Source: a virus. From it: a DNA stretch of 28,568 bases. The position numbers and the translations under genes are program-made. Below are positions 1 through 8,395 of this stretch, one piece after another. Under the pieces are notes generated by a model, which did no database searches, had not been told where the DNA came from, and saw nothing but the letters and a program-made list of their open reading frames with translations. The DNA is taken from IMG/VR virus record IMGVR_UViG_3300025771_000134, positions 1 through 28,568 of that record. One strand, 5' to 3'. The stretch's first letter is position 1. The number at the start of each line of letters is the position of its first letter.

Positions 1-1
1 A

Positions 2-421
2 GAACACAGGATTCGCCCAACTGTGGTGGATATTGGTGCTTATAAAAAGCGAGATATCCCGAAATTAAAAGGAAGATATCTAAAAAACACGAAGGAATGG
101 TGGGAAGACTTCTGGAACAGTGATCTTGCAACTGCTATTGATCACAAATCAGATCAATCAGCTGTTTATCGACTTGCAACACTGATCGATGAGCGAGAGA
201 GAGTCTATAAACAAGCTAAAAAGGATCGATTAGTCGTTGGATCACAAGGACAAGTCGTTTTAAATCCCTTATACAGTGCAATGTTGAAATTAGATGCAGA
301 GATCAGACAATTAGAAGATCGCATTGGAATGAATCCAAAATCGAGAGTATCACTTGGAATCCAGATCGGTGGTTTAAAGAAAACTCTTGCTGATCTTAAT
401 GCTGATCTTGAAGAAGAATGA
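2..421 (+). CDS. terminase small subunit, P27-like (5' end uncertain)
   Basis: Likely the DNA-recognition subunit of the packaging motor. The reading frame is open back to the first base, so the N-terminus may lie outside the window; GTG codons at 23 and 26 are internal start options. Seen: a WW-containing helix (KEWWEDFW), a middle segment (VVGSQGQVVLNPLYSAM) followed by a helix with LEDRIGMNPKSRVSLG, which matches the P27/Terminase_4 pattern of 'G..V.NP' then 'lGl.P.sR..lg'. It ends by ATGA overlap with the large terminase, the usual gene order. The family call rests on pattern and position. If the window closes into a circle, the frame would extend back into its last bases (TTG at 28555). 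Confidence 0.75.
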   Translation, partial: EHRIRPTVVDIGAYKKRDIPKLKGRYLKNTKEWWEDFWNSDLATAIDHKSDQSAVYRLATLIDERERVYKQAKKDRLVVGSQGQVVLNPLYSAMLKLDAEIRQLEDRIGMNPKSRVSLGIQIGGLKKTLADLNADLEEE

Positions 422-1890
422 AAACTCAAGGCAATCGAGTTATAAAATTTATAGAAAAGTATTGTGTTCACTCTTCTGGTGATTATTTAGGAAAACCATT
501 CATCTTAAGAGACTGGCAGAAAGAACTGATCAGAGAACTCTTTGAATTAAGAGAAGATGGATCATTCAAACACCATACAGCTTATATTTCACTCCCAAAA
601 GGAAATGGAAAAACTGAACTTGCTGGAGCATTAGCTGTTTATGGTTTGCTCGGATCTGGAAACTCAGCTCCTATCATTCCAGTAGTTGCTTCAAGTTATG
701 ATCAAGCTGATCTTGTCTTTGGTAGTGCAAAAGCAATGATCTCAAATGGTGAATTAAGACACTTTGTTGATCTACAAGAACGAAAGATCATAGTTAAGGA
801 CAATCCGAACGCTTATATCTTAAGAGTTCCTTGTGTTGGTGGTGGAAACGATGGTTTAAGACCAGCTCCCTTTGGTATCTTTGATGAGATCCACGAGATG
901 GTTGGCAATAAAGAAAAAGCTCACTTAGTGATCCAGAATGGTTTAAGAAAAAGAGCAAACACCATAGGGATCAACATAACAACAGCTGGGGTTGAAAACT
1001 CCTTGGCTTATAGATTATATAAATACGCTAAAAGCATAGAAGAGGGACAGATCGAGGATGATGGTTTTTATTATAAGATTTATGAAGCAGATCAAGACTT
1101 GGACATTGCAGATCCCAAGCAAAGAACGAAAGCTTTGGAACAGAGCAATCCAGCTCTTGATGACTGGGTTGATCGTGAACAGCTTGAAAGGGCTTTTCAA
1201 CAAATACCAGAAAATGAGTTCAGAAGATACTTTTTAAATCAATGGACATCCACAGCTGAGAGATGGCTTCCAGCTGGTGTATGGGAGGAATGTTATGTCG
1301 AAAAAAAATTGGAACAAGGATCAAAAATTATTTTGGGCTTTGATGGATCATACTCAAGAGACTCCACAGCTCTGGTCGGATTATCGTTTGAAGAGGAACG
1401 ACCACACTTGGAAGTTCTTGGTCACTGGGAAAGACCAGTCACTGAAAACAAACTTTGGAAAATACCTAGAGATGAAGTCATCGCAAGAATCCACAAGATA
1501 TTTAAAGATTATGAAGTGGTTGAGTTCGTTGTTGATCCGATGGGGTTTCACTCGGAACTTGCCGAGCTAGAAGATCGCTATGGCGAAGATATGATCCTTT
1601 ATTTTGAGGGAAATTATCGAAAAAGAATGGCAGAGGCAACTTCGAGGTTTTATACAGCTGTATTAGAAAAAGATCTCTCTCACGATGGTGATTTTGATCT
1701 CTTTCAACATTTAATCAACTGTGTGCCTAAAGAGACTCCACAAGGAACTCTTGTCACAAAGTTAAACAAGTCATCTGCAAGAAAGATCGACTTGGCTATT
1801 GCTTCAATAATGGTTTTTGATAGATGGTCAGATCTAAGAAGAGAAGATCCAGAACCAGAATCAAAAGCTCCAGAATTTATAAGTTTATAA
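418..1890 (+). CDS. terL: terminase large subunit
   Basis: ATP-driven packaging motor and headful or cos nuclease; 490 residues, normal for the Terminase_1 family. Seen: Walker A KGNGKT at about residues 61-66 and Walker B GIFDEIHE at 153-160 (D156, E157). The C-terminal RNase H-like nuclease domain begins at ILGFDGSYSRDSTALVG (acidic D309), has a second acid in FVVDPMGFHSE (D373), and a third near KIDLAIA towards the end. The start overlaps the small subunit stop (ATGA), implying translational coupling. It acts at the portal vertex of the prohead. Identity is very secure. Confidence 0.97.
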   Translation: MKTQGNRVIKFIEKYCVHSSGDYLGKPFILRDWQKELIRELFELREDGSFKHHTAYISLPKGNGKTELAGALAVYGLLGSGNSAPIIPVVASSYDQADLVFGSAKAMISNGELRHFVDLQERKIIVKDNPNAYILRVPCVGGGNDGLRPAPFGIFDEIHEMVGNKEKAHLVIQNGLRKRANTIGINITTAGVENSLAYRLYKYAKSIEEGQIEDDGFYYKIYEADQDLDIADPKQRTKALEQSNPALDDWVDREQLERAFQQIPENEFRRYFLNQWTSTAERWLPAGVWEECYVEKKLEQGSKIILGFDGSYSRDSTALVGLSFEEERPHLEVLGHWERPVTENKLWKIPRDEVIARIHKIFKDYEVVEFVVDPMGFHSELAELEDRYGEDMILYFEGNYRKRMAEATSRFYTAVLEKDLSHDGDFDLFQHLINCVPKETPQGTLVTKLNKSSARKIDLAIASIMVFDRWSDLRREDPEPESKAPEFISL

Positions 1891-1901
1891 GAGGATTAGA
1901 G

Positions 1902-2045
1902 ATGTTAAATAATTTAATCGTTTTCAGCGTGGGATTCATAAGCGTGTCTGTCTCGGCATTTTTAGTTTCAACACAAGTGGGACTGCTTGTTGTTGGACTT
2001 GGCTTAATTGCAATCGCTCTGCTGTTTGATTTTGAGAGAATATGA
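1902..2045 (+). CDS. 47-residue two-helix membrane protein between terminase and portal
   Basis: Starts at ATG 1902 after GAGG and ends in an ATGA overlap with the portal gene. The product is almost wholly hydrophobic: one segment around LIVFSVGFISVSVSAFLV and a second around VGLLVVGLGLIAIALLF, then a charged tail FDFERI. Two short membrane helices in a hairpin are suggested. Function unknown; possibilities are a holin-like protein, a membrane anchor for head assembly, or a small regulator. Coupling at both sides supports a real gene although it is short. Confidence 0.6.
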   Translation: MLNNLIVFSVGFISVSVSAFLVSTQVGLLVVGLGLIAIALLFDFERI

Positions 2046-3253
2046 GATTATTAGAATTTTTTAGACCAAATGTCGAAACCAGAGACATTGATGCTTCATT
2101 GTTCAATCTGGGATTAGAAGACAAAACAAAAACAAGCTCTGGAAAAGCAGTTGATCCATCATCTGCAATACAGAGTTCAACAGTTTATTCGTGTGTTTCG
2201 CTGATCAGTGACTCTATTGCCACAATGCCAGTAAAAACATATAGAAAAACACAAGATTATCGTGAACCTACTGCCCCTCCAATATTTTTAGATCAAGTTA
2301 ATGGAATGCCTAATGCTGAAACTGATCTTTTCACTTGGATGCACAGAACAATCAATTCATTGTGCCTTTATGGAAACTCTTATTGGTTAATCACCTCAAG
2401 AGATCGCAATGGATTCCCTAGTTCTTTATATAACTTGCATCCAGATGATGTGATGATTGAAAGAAAAAATGGGAAAGCGATCTACACATACAATGGCAAA
2501 GAAAAGTTCACAAGATACACAGTTTTAAATCCATCTGGTGAAATTGTTCACATTAAGAACTTTGAACAAGGATCAGACTATGGATTGTCCCCAATTGAAG
2601 CTGGATCAGAAGCAATTGGATCAGCATTAGCTCAAGATGAGTTTGCTGGGACATTTTTTAGGAATGGAGCTGTTCTCTCTGGCGTTATAGAGATGAACTC
2701 GACTCCTACTGAAGAGCAATTGAGAATCTTTAAGCAATCTTTTAATAGAAAGCATCAAGGATCTAACAAAGCTCACAATATTGGAATTTTGACAGAGGGA
2801 AGCACTTGGAAACCACTTGCTCTCGATCACGAACAGATGCAGTTCCTACAATCTAGGAAATACACTAAATCTGAGATCTGTGGACTTTTTAGAGTCCCAG
2901 CATATTTGATCGGTGATCTGTCGGAAACAACGAAGCTCGGATCTAGTATCGAGGAGCAGAATAGAATCTTTTATGAACTGACTCTTCTCCCCTATATCAA
3001 CCGAGTGGAAACTGCACTGACAATGTTGCTCCCAAGAAATCAATTCGCAAGAATAGATGTCTCTGGGTTGCTTCGTGCAAATATCAAAGCTCGTTATGAA
3101 GCTTATAATCTTGGCAGAAATGCTGGGTTCTTATCAGTGAATGAAATTCGAGCTAAAGAAGATCTTTCACCAGTTGATTCAGAAATTGGAGATTCGTATC
3201 TGCAAAACTTGAATCAAATTGCAGTGGAAGACACAGAAGACCAATCCGAATAA
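2042..3253 (+). CDS. portal protein, HK97 family
   Basis: Dodecameric ring at the unique head vertex through which DNA enters; 403 residues, typical of the HK97-type phage portal family (PF04860). Seen: STVYSCVSLISDSIATMPVK near residue 45, the hallmark opening of the family, then LYGNSYWLI, a YGLSPIEAG segment, the conserved VPAYLIGDLSETT loop and a late EIRAKEDLSPV segment. Preceded by GAGAG and coupled to the small membrane gene. Followed after 15 bases by the nuclease-like gene rather than directly by the protease. Confidence 0.97.
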   Translation: MRLLEFFRPNVETRDIDASLFNLGLEDKTKTSSGKAVDPSSAIQSSTVYSCVSLISDSIATMPVKTYRKTQDYREPTAPPIFLDQVNGMPNAETDLFTWMHRTINSLCLYGNSYWLITSRDRNGFPSSLYNLHPDDVMIERKNGKAIYTYNGKEKFTRYTVLNPSGEIVHIKNFEQGSDYGLSPIEAGSEAIGSALAQDEFAGTFFRNGAVLSGVIEMNSTPTEEQLRIFKQSFNRKHQGSNKAHNIGILTEGSTWKPLALDHEQMQFLQSRKYTKSEICGLFRVPAYLIGDLSETTKLGSSIEEQNRIFYELTLLPYINRVETALTMLLPRNQFARIDVSGLLRANIKARYEAYNLGRNAGFLSVNEIRAKEDLSPVDSEIGDSYLQNLNQIAVEDTEDQSE

Positions 3254-3268
3254 ATACGCTAAGTCGGA

Positions 3269-4081
3269 ATGGACTATATGTCATTAAGACACCAATGGAG
3301 GATCGCTGATCCATCCAATATCGAAAACGATATAAACAAAACAAAAGAGATGCTTGGTATCTTTGGAAAAGATCACCAACGATTCAAGAAAAATATTGAT
3401 TCAAGAAACTTCGGTGAGGAGTGTTTTGAGTTTGATATGTCTCTAAACAATATTAAGCGATTTGAACAAGGTTGGAAATGGGAAGACTTTGTTGGACAGG
3501 TTGGATCATATCAACGATTCGGTCTTGATCCATTTGAGTATCACATACCAAATGCAGTCGCTTTCACACACGATCCCAAATTCTATAAACCAGATTATTC
3601 AGTTCTTTATTGGAAAAGAAATAAAAATGGATCTCTGAGTCTTATTAATAAGCTTGTAGAAGTTAAGGGAAGCCGAAACATTAAGAACCAAGACTATGAC
3701 ATTTATCGAGATTATCAAAGATATGTTGTTGATCCACATAATCAAAAAGTTAAAGATTATGCAAAAGATCACTTTGTTCCTAAATGTTTAATTGAATTTG
3801 AGCTGTTTATTTATCCAACTGCTTATGCAAGTGGTTTGAATGCTCAAGATCCATCTTATTGGACACCAACTATTGGTCTGACTGAAAAATTAGAAGTCTG
3901 GTCAATAGATGAACTTGAAGTCGCTTGGAATAATACTAAAAGAGACTTTAAAGATCCATATAAAAAGATGGACACCAAATCCATATTCAATCCAGCAAAA
4001 GTTAATGCCATTGATGGTGTTGAGAATTGGAGTGATGAACATTATAAAAAGGCAATTCATCGTGATGCCTTAAACTATTAA
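3269..4081 (+). CDS. putative PD-(D/E)XK nuclease-fold protein in the head cassette
   Basis: Not recognised as a named phage family. Of its 270 residues, the centre contains YKPDYSVLYW (P108, D109), then after 21 residues LVEVKGSRN (E131, K133). This spacing and the 'PD...ExK-G' pattern are those of the PD-(D/E)XK nuclease superfamily; E50/E51 in an upstream helix could be the extra acidic residue. Cysteines are few and no membrane segment is seen. It lies between portal and prohead protease, where most HK97-type phages have nothing, so roles in trimming DNA during packaging, resolving branches, or attacking competitor DNA are all inference. The start at 3269 has only a weak Shine-Dalgarno; ATG 3278 is an alternative. 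Confidence 0.6.
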   Translation: MDYMSLRHQWRIADPSNIENDINKTKEMLGIFGKDHQRFKKNIDSRNFGEECFEFDMSLNNIKRFEQGWKWEDFVGQVGSYQRFGLDPFEYHIPNAVAFTHDPKFYKPDYSVLYWKRNKNGSLSLINKLVEVKGSRNIKNQDYDIYRDYQRYVVDPHNQKVKDYAKDHFVPKCLIEFELFIYPTAYASGLNAQDPSYWTPTIGLTEKLEVWSIDELEVAWNNTKRDFKDPYKKMDTKSIFNPAKVNAIDGVENWSDEHYKKAIHRDALNY

Positions 4082-4090
4082 AGGAATTTA

Positions 4091-5380
4091 ATGCCATATC
4101 CAGAGCAAGATCAATTTGGATCTAAATCAGAAGCACTAGAAAAAGCAAAAGTCATTGGTTGTTATATTGATGAAACATCTTTCCACGAAATGGAAATTGA
4201 TGAAGAGGTTCTCTATATGCCTTGCAAAACTCATCAAGAATACGATGACAAGATGCTTAATAGAGCTGAGGAACGATCAGAGCATATTAATGTGCCAGAT
4301 TATGTCCAAGCTAATGCTCAAAGAGGTTTAGACAACTTAGATCTTGCTGGAGATGGACTTGTTGATGCAACAAAAAGCGAAGCAAGACTGTTGGCAAGAG
4401 GATCAATCACCGAGGAAAAGTTAAGAAAACTCAGTGCGTGGATAAAAAGGCACAGAGGTGATCTTCAATCTGAACAAGTTAAAGATGGAGAGATCAGTGC
4501 TGGTGTGGTTGCACACTGGCTTTGGGGATCTGGATCAGCAGAGATTTCTGTTGGTGCAATGCTTCAAGGAGCTGATCGAACTATTGCTTGGGCAGATCGA
4601 GAGATTGAAAAATTAGACAATAATGGAGAAAGAACATTGGAAAAGATAAACGAAAAAATCTTCAGTTCAGAACCTAAACAAGTCAGACCAACACCAACTC
4701 ACGATGTGAGATATATAGTCAATGAATTTGAAGCAAGAGCATTAGATGGCTCAAAAGCTGTGATCAGTGGATATGCTTCGATCTTTGATAGGTCTTCTCA
4801 AGTGCTTGGTGGAGGTTTTGTTGAGCAGATCAAAAAAGGTGCATTCACTAAAACACTACAAGAAAGAGGAACACAAACCTCAAGGGATGACATAAAAGCT
4901 TTATTCAACCACTCTACTGATCTAGTTCTTGGATCAAAGAGAGCTGGAACATTAAAACTCACAGAAGATGCAAAAGGACTTCATTATGAAGTTAATTTGG
5001 ATCTTGATATCACACATCATCGATCAGCATTCAAAATGATTGAAAGAGGCGATGTGACAAACTCATCTTTTGGTTTTGATGTTATTGAAGAGAGATGGTC
5101 AGTGCCAGAATCTTCATCTGAACCAGTTATGCGAGAAGTGTTAGAGACAAGACTTTATGAAGTTAGTCCAACACCATTCCCAGCGTATCAAGACTCATCA
5201 GTCACAGCTGAGAGATCTTTTAAAGGTTTAGCTGAACTTAGTGGACTTGATCTTCGAGATCTAGTTGAAGCAAACAATCAAGGATTATTGAAAGATCTTC
5301 TCACAGAAGAGAATGAAACTGTTTTTAATGCAGAAGCTAGAAAAAGAAGATTAGATCTTCTCAAATCGAAAGATTTATAA
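4091..5380 (+). CDS. prohead protease with two extra N-terminal domains
   Basis: 429 residues, about twice the usual HK97 (S78/U35) protease. The protease domain covers about 208-385: ISGYASIFD, then LFNHSTDLVLG with candidate catalytic H274, then TNSSFGFDV with catalytic serine S325 or S326, and the family hallmark YEVSPTPFPAY. In front are (1) residues about 5-55, a small domain with IGCYID and YMPCKTHQEY, and (2) residues about 68-165, a helical domain beginning VPDYVQANAQRGL and containing WIKRH and VAHWLWGSG. That second domain resembles one I know from other phage head proteases. Cleaves scaffold and capsid N-termini during head maturation. Start follows AAGGA. Confidence 0.9.
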   Translation: MPYPEQDQFGSKSEALEKAKVIGCYIDETSFHEMEIDEEVLYMPCKTHQEYDDKMLNRAEERSEHINVPDYVQANAQRGLDNLDLAGDGLVDATKSEARLLARGSITEEKLRKLSAWIKRHRGDLQSEQVKDGEISAGVVAHWLWGSGSAEISVGAMLQGADRTIAWADREIEKLDNNGERTLEKINEKIFSSEPKQVRPTPTHDVRYIVNEFEARALDGSKAVISGYASIFDRSSQVLGGGFVEQIKKGAFTKTLQERGTQTSRDDIKALFNHSTDLVLGSKRAGTLKLTEDAKGLHYEVNLDLDITHHRSAFKMIERGDVTNSSFGFDVIEERWSVPESSSEPVMREVLETRLYEVSPTPFPAYQDSSVTAERSFKGLAELSGLDLRDLVEANNQGLLKDLLTEENETVFNAEARKRRLDLLKSKDL

Positions 5381-5485
5381 ACAAAGATAGAGACTCGATG
5401 ATAAATCAGTCTTTATTGCCTAACAACCGACTCGGATAAGTCGAACACAATTCACTTGTCCAAATTTTCATATAAGGAGAAAAAT
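5381..5485 (+). promoter_or_regulatory. leader of the capsid gene with a small hairpin
   Basis: A 105-base gap, long for this packed operon. It carries a 5-bp hairpin CGACT-cggata-AGTCG (5428-5443) and a looser pairing AGACT...AGTCT upstream. A strong Shine-Dalgarno AAGGAG sits at its end. No convincing -35/-10 pair is seen. Likely mRNA processing or translation control for high capsid output; that role is inference. Confidence 0.3.
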
Positions 5486-6667
5486 ATGAGCAATCCAATA
5501 GTTGAAAAACTATACGAGGAAAGAGCCAATCTCTGGGATCAAATGAAAGAACTCAACGATCGTGAGATCAAAGAGGAAAGATCACTTGATGCTTCAGAAA
5601 AAGAAGCTTGGGACAAGATGAATGACAGAATGTCTGAAATCGATGCCAGAACTTCTGAACTTGCATCTGTTGAAGAAGCAAATAAAAAATCTGAAGAAGC
5701 AAGAGCAATCTTTGAATCTTCATCCCCAGCTCCAGTCATTGAAAAAGAAGTTGAAGCTCCAAGTGATGCTTCTATCTTAAGAGCAATGGCAAATGGCGAA
5801 GTTAGATCACACAACTTTGAAAAAAGAGATTTAACTGTCGGAGCAGATGGTGGACTCGTTCCCCAAGGTTTTTATGACCAAATAATTGCGAAACTAGATG
5901 AGAACGCTGTCGTGAGACAGTTTGCAACAGTTGTTTCAACAGCTGGTGGCGAAGACATCAAGTTTCCACAAATCACAGCTTTATCATCTGCATCATTAGT
6001 TGCAGAGGGTGGAGCAATTGGTGAAAGCGATCCAACAAGTGCTTCAGTCACATTAGGAGCTTTCAAATATGCCTACCTCACTCAAGTATCTTCAGAGCTT
6101 TTAGCTGATGAGGGTGTTGACATCGAGGGATTCTTAGCAAACGATGGTGGTCGTGCATTAGGAAATGGAGCAGGAACTGACTATGCAGTCGGCAATGGCT
6201 CAAGCAAACCAAATGGCGTTATGAACGCATCTGGAACTGGTGTCACTTGTGCATCAGCAACAGTTATCACACCAGATGAGGTTATTGACCTTTATCACAG
6301 TGTGACTTCCCCATATAGAATCAATGGTGCTTGGATAATGAATGATGCTACTTTGAAAGAAGTTAGACAGTTCAAAGATTCCAATAATCAATATTTATGG
6401 CAACCATCATTGCAACAAGGAAATCCAGATACACTTCTTGGATCTCCAGTTGCTACTGATCCGAACATTGAAACAATTGCAACAGCAAAGAAAGTTATGG
6501 CTTTCGGAGATATGAGCAAATATTTCATTCGTGAAGTTCAAGGCATACAAGTTGACAGATCTGTTGACTTTGCATTTGCCAATGATTTGGTCACATTCAG
6601 ATTCATCTATCGTGGTGATGGAGATCTAATGGACACAAACGCTGTCAAAAGAATGGTCATGGGCTAA
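5486..6667 (+). CDS. major capsid protein, HK97 fold
   Basis: 393 residues. Start chosen at ATG 5486 behind AAGGAGAAAAAT; an in-frame upstream TTG at 5456 is less likely. Residues 1-90 are a charged coiled coil (delta/scaffold domain) that the protease would remove. The mature shell begins near residue 100. Family features: DGGLVPQGFYDQII, AEGGAIGESD with LGAFKYAYLTQVSSELL (the E-loop/spine region), and the C-terminal VDFAFANDLVTFRFIYRGDG. Main building block of the icosahedral head. Flanked on both sides by the only sizeable gaps in the head operon. Confidence 0.95.
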   Translation: MSNPIVEKLYEERANLWDQMKELNDREIKEERSLDASEKEAWDKMNDRMSEIDARTSELASVEEANKKSEEARAIFESSSPAPVIEKEVEAPSDASILRAMANGEVRSHNFEKRDLTVGADGGLVPQGFYDQIIAKLDENAVVRQFATVVSTAGGEDIKFPQITALSSASLVAEGGAIGESDPTSASVTLGAFKYAYLTQVSSELLADEGVDIEGFLANDGGRALGNGAGTDYAVGNGSSKPNGVMNASGTGVTCASATVITPDEVIDLYHSVTSPYRINGAWIMNDATLKEVRQFKDSNNQYLWQPSLQQGNPDTLLGSPVATDPNIETIATAKKVMAFGDMSKYFIREVQGIQVDRSVDFAFANDLVTFRFIYRGDGDLMDTNAVKRMVMG

Positions 6668-6812
6668 TCCCCTAACCTTTCTTAGTCTTTTATCAAGCAA
6701 TTGATGAAGATGGTCAAGATCCAGCAATGGATCATTGACTGAGATATTTGGCTTCAAACATTCAATCTCTACTTCCAAAGTCGAATGTCTCAGTGAATTA
6801 ATAGGAGAACCA
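6668..6812 (+). promoter_or_regulatory. structured RNA region after the capsid gene
   Basis: 145 gene-free bases that fold well. Hairpin A: ATCAA-GCAA-TTGAT at 6692-6705. Hairpin B: GTCAAGATCCA-GCAA-TGGATC(A)TTGAC at 6713-6739, 11 pairs with one bulged A. Both loops are GCAA, a GNRA tetraloop. Element C: TGAGA (6740-6744) with TCTCA (6788-6792), enclosing CATTC (6759-6763) with GAATG (6783-6787); the outer C stem can extend to compete with the last bases of B. No T-tract follows, so these are not simple terminators. mRNA stabilisation, RNase processing or an RNA with its own function are possible. Confidence 0.5.
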
Positions 6813-6998
6813 ATGAAAATCAAAATGAAGATCACTATGTCTGGTCTATACAATGGAAAACCAATTCCTCCAGCTGGAGAGATTTGGGAAACTGATAAGA
6901 ACAACGCTGTTGATCTTATTGAAAAAGGATGGGCAGAACCAGTTAAGTCTGCTCCAAAAAAGAAAGCTGATAAACCAGCTGGAAATGAAAAAAGTTAA
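6813..6998 (+). CDS. 61-residue small head protein, possible connector or decoration protein
   Basis: ATG 6813 follows TAGGAG. A short beta-rich body (ITMSGLYNGKPIPPAGEIWE), then AVDLIEKGWAEPV and a lysine/alanine tail (KKKADKP). The pattern 'G..pPaGe....d...A..Li..G.AeP' is common in small proteins next to phage capsid genes. The 52-residue product at 8396 has a similar plan, so the two may be distant paralogues. Ends in TAATG, coupled to the 21-residue peptide. Exact role unknown. Confidence 0.7.
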   Translation: MKIKMKITMSGLYNGKPIPPAGEIWETDKNNAVDLIEKGWAEPVKSAPKKKADKPAGNEKS

Positions 6999-7063
6999 TG
7001 CCATACCACTATGGCAAGAAGATGAAATCTAAAAAGAAAAAAGGATCTAAAGGTCGCAAATGA
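6998..7063 (+). CDS. 21-residue very basic peptide
   Basis: Reads MPYHYGKKMKSKKKKGSKGR then K and TGA; about half the residues are Lys or Arg. The ATG overlaps the previous stop (TAATG) and its stop overlaps the next start (ATGA at 7060), so both junctions are coupled exactly as in the neighbouring real genes. It is too short for normal gene finders. A lysine-rich peptide made with the head proteins could bind DNA or RNA or the inner capsid surface; this is inference. An unused coupling linker is the alternative. Confidence 0.5.
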   Translation: MPYHYGKKMKSKKKKGSKGRK

Positions 7064-7950
7064 TCGGTTATTCAGTTGGAAATGGAACTCAGCATATATA
7101 TAAAGATTCGTTAGGTCGGATCTATGTTAATGCTTATATTGATGGCACTCTCACAAATGCCAGTGGATCAGTCACAGTCACTGTGACAGATGAAGCTGGA
7201 AATGTGATCATTAATGAACAAACAGCAACAACTGACACCACTGGGATTTATTATTATGATCTAGGCATTGCAAACACAACCAATGTGAACAAACTTTATG
7301 CAGTTTGGTCTGGAACTTGGGAGTCTGTGGTTCAAAAGCTTAGAACAAATCACGAGATCCTTGGATTTCCTTTATTCACTGAAGCACAAGCAAGAACATT
7401 CGATATTGAACAACTTGCTTCTGCTAGTGACTATCCAGATGCAACTATCTTAGAAGAGAGAGCAAAGATCACTGATCTATTAGAACAATGGACAGGAGCT
7501 TCGTGGACACCTAAATATTCTTTAGAAAAAATGGAGGGTGACACAACAAGAGTGTTATCTGTCCCACATTTCAATGTGAATAAGGTGATCTCTGTGACCA
7601 TACTCGGTGAAACAATTGCAACCTCTAACTTTGAAATTGATAACAAAGCAGGATTCATTCACAGAACAGATGGATTCTTTCCAGAAGCAACTTCTGAATA
7701 TCCAATGCCAATTGTTATATCTTATGAATATGGTTGGGACTTTCTCAAGAATGGTGTTGATCGTATTGCGTTAAAGCTTTTATTAGATCGTATTATCTCA
7801 ACAAACATTCCAGATCGAGCAACTTCTTTCAATGATGAGATGGGGAATATCTCTCTTGTCACACAAGGAGGAGGATTCAAAAATCCTACAAGAATCCCAG
7901 AAGTTAATCAATGGATCGATGAAAACTCAGAAAAGGTCTTTGGTGTTTAA
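7060..7950 (+). CDS. head-to-tail connector (adaptor) with N-terminal Ig-like domain
   Basis: 296 residues. The first 110 or so are beta-rich (YVNAYIDGTLTNASGSVTVT, GIYYYDLG, KLYAVWSGTW), like an immunoglobulin-fold domain. The rest starts SDYPDATILEERAKITDLLE-QWTGASWTPKY, the classic pattern of HK97 gp6-like and actinophage head-tail adaptors, and continues with a strand-rich body and DRIALKLLLDRII. Expected to sit under the portal ring. Coupled to the genes before (ATGA) and after (TAATG). Confidence 0.85.
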   Translation: MIGYSVGNGTQHIYKDSLGRIYVNAYIDGTLTNASGSVTVTVTDEAGNVIINEQTATTDTTGIYYYDLGIANTTNVNKLYAVWSGTWESVVQKLRTNHEILGFPLFTEAQARTFDIEQLASASDYPDATILEERAKITDLLEQWTGASWTPKYSLEKMEGDTTRVLSVPHFNVNKVISVTILGETIATSNFEIDNKAGFIHRTDGFFPEATSEYPMPIVISYEYGWDFLKNGVDRIALKLLLDRIISTNIPDRATSFNDEMGNISLVTQGGGFKNPTRIPEVNQWIDENSEKVFGV

Positions 7951-8393
7951 TGGCGATCAACTCAGTTGTTAAAACAGTAAGAGACAACTTAAAAACGCAG
8001 TTATCTGCAAGAGCTGGTCTCAATGGTGTTGCAATCTTTAAATATGCTCCTATTGATCAAGCTCCAAAGAAAGAGATGATCTATTTAGGAGATGCAAACT
8101 CTTCAACCGATTTTCAAGCTTTTGGATCAGTCTATGAAGAAGATCTGGATCTAAAAATATTTATATACACGCTTCGAGCTGGAGCTGGAGACTCTGTTGC
8201 CTCCACCACAGAAAGCAGGTCTCTGGCACTAGCTAATGAAGTTATAGATCAATTAAACGATGATTCAACCATTAATGGAGCTGTGATTGTCTCACGAATC
8301 TCAAATATGCAGATTGAAAACACACTATCTGATGAGGGCAGAATATGTCTCATCGAGATGGACTTAGAAGCTCAAGCAACACTATCGGAGTAG
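7950..8393 (+). CDS. tail terminator / head-tail joining protein
   Basis: 147 residues, coupled by TAATG to the adaptor. Starts AINSVVKTVRDNLKTQL; a middle strand segment EEDLDLKIFIYTLRAG and ESRSLALANEVIDQLND, then IENTLSDEGRICLIEMDLEAQA. Length, position between adaptor and tail-tube genes, and the helix-strand plan fit tail terminator/joining proteins (lambda gpU, SPP1 gp17-like). The sequence motifs alone are not decisive; the call leans on gene order. Confidence 0.65.
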   Translation: MAINSVVKTVRDNLKTQLSARAGLNGVAIFKYAPIDQAPKKEMIYLGDANSSTDFQAFGSVYEEDLDLKIFIYTLRAGAGDSVASTTESRSLALANEVIDQLNDDSTINGAVIVSRISNMQIENTLSDEGRICLIEMDLEAQATLSE

Positions 8394-8395
8394 AT

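Noticed and set aside
5416-5426. TTGCCTAACAA shared by the capsid leader and the switch region (22026-22036)
   Set aside because: An 11-base match is expected by chance in 28 kb, and the surroundings do not match; not called as a shared operator.
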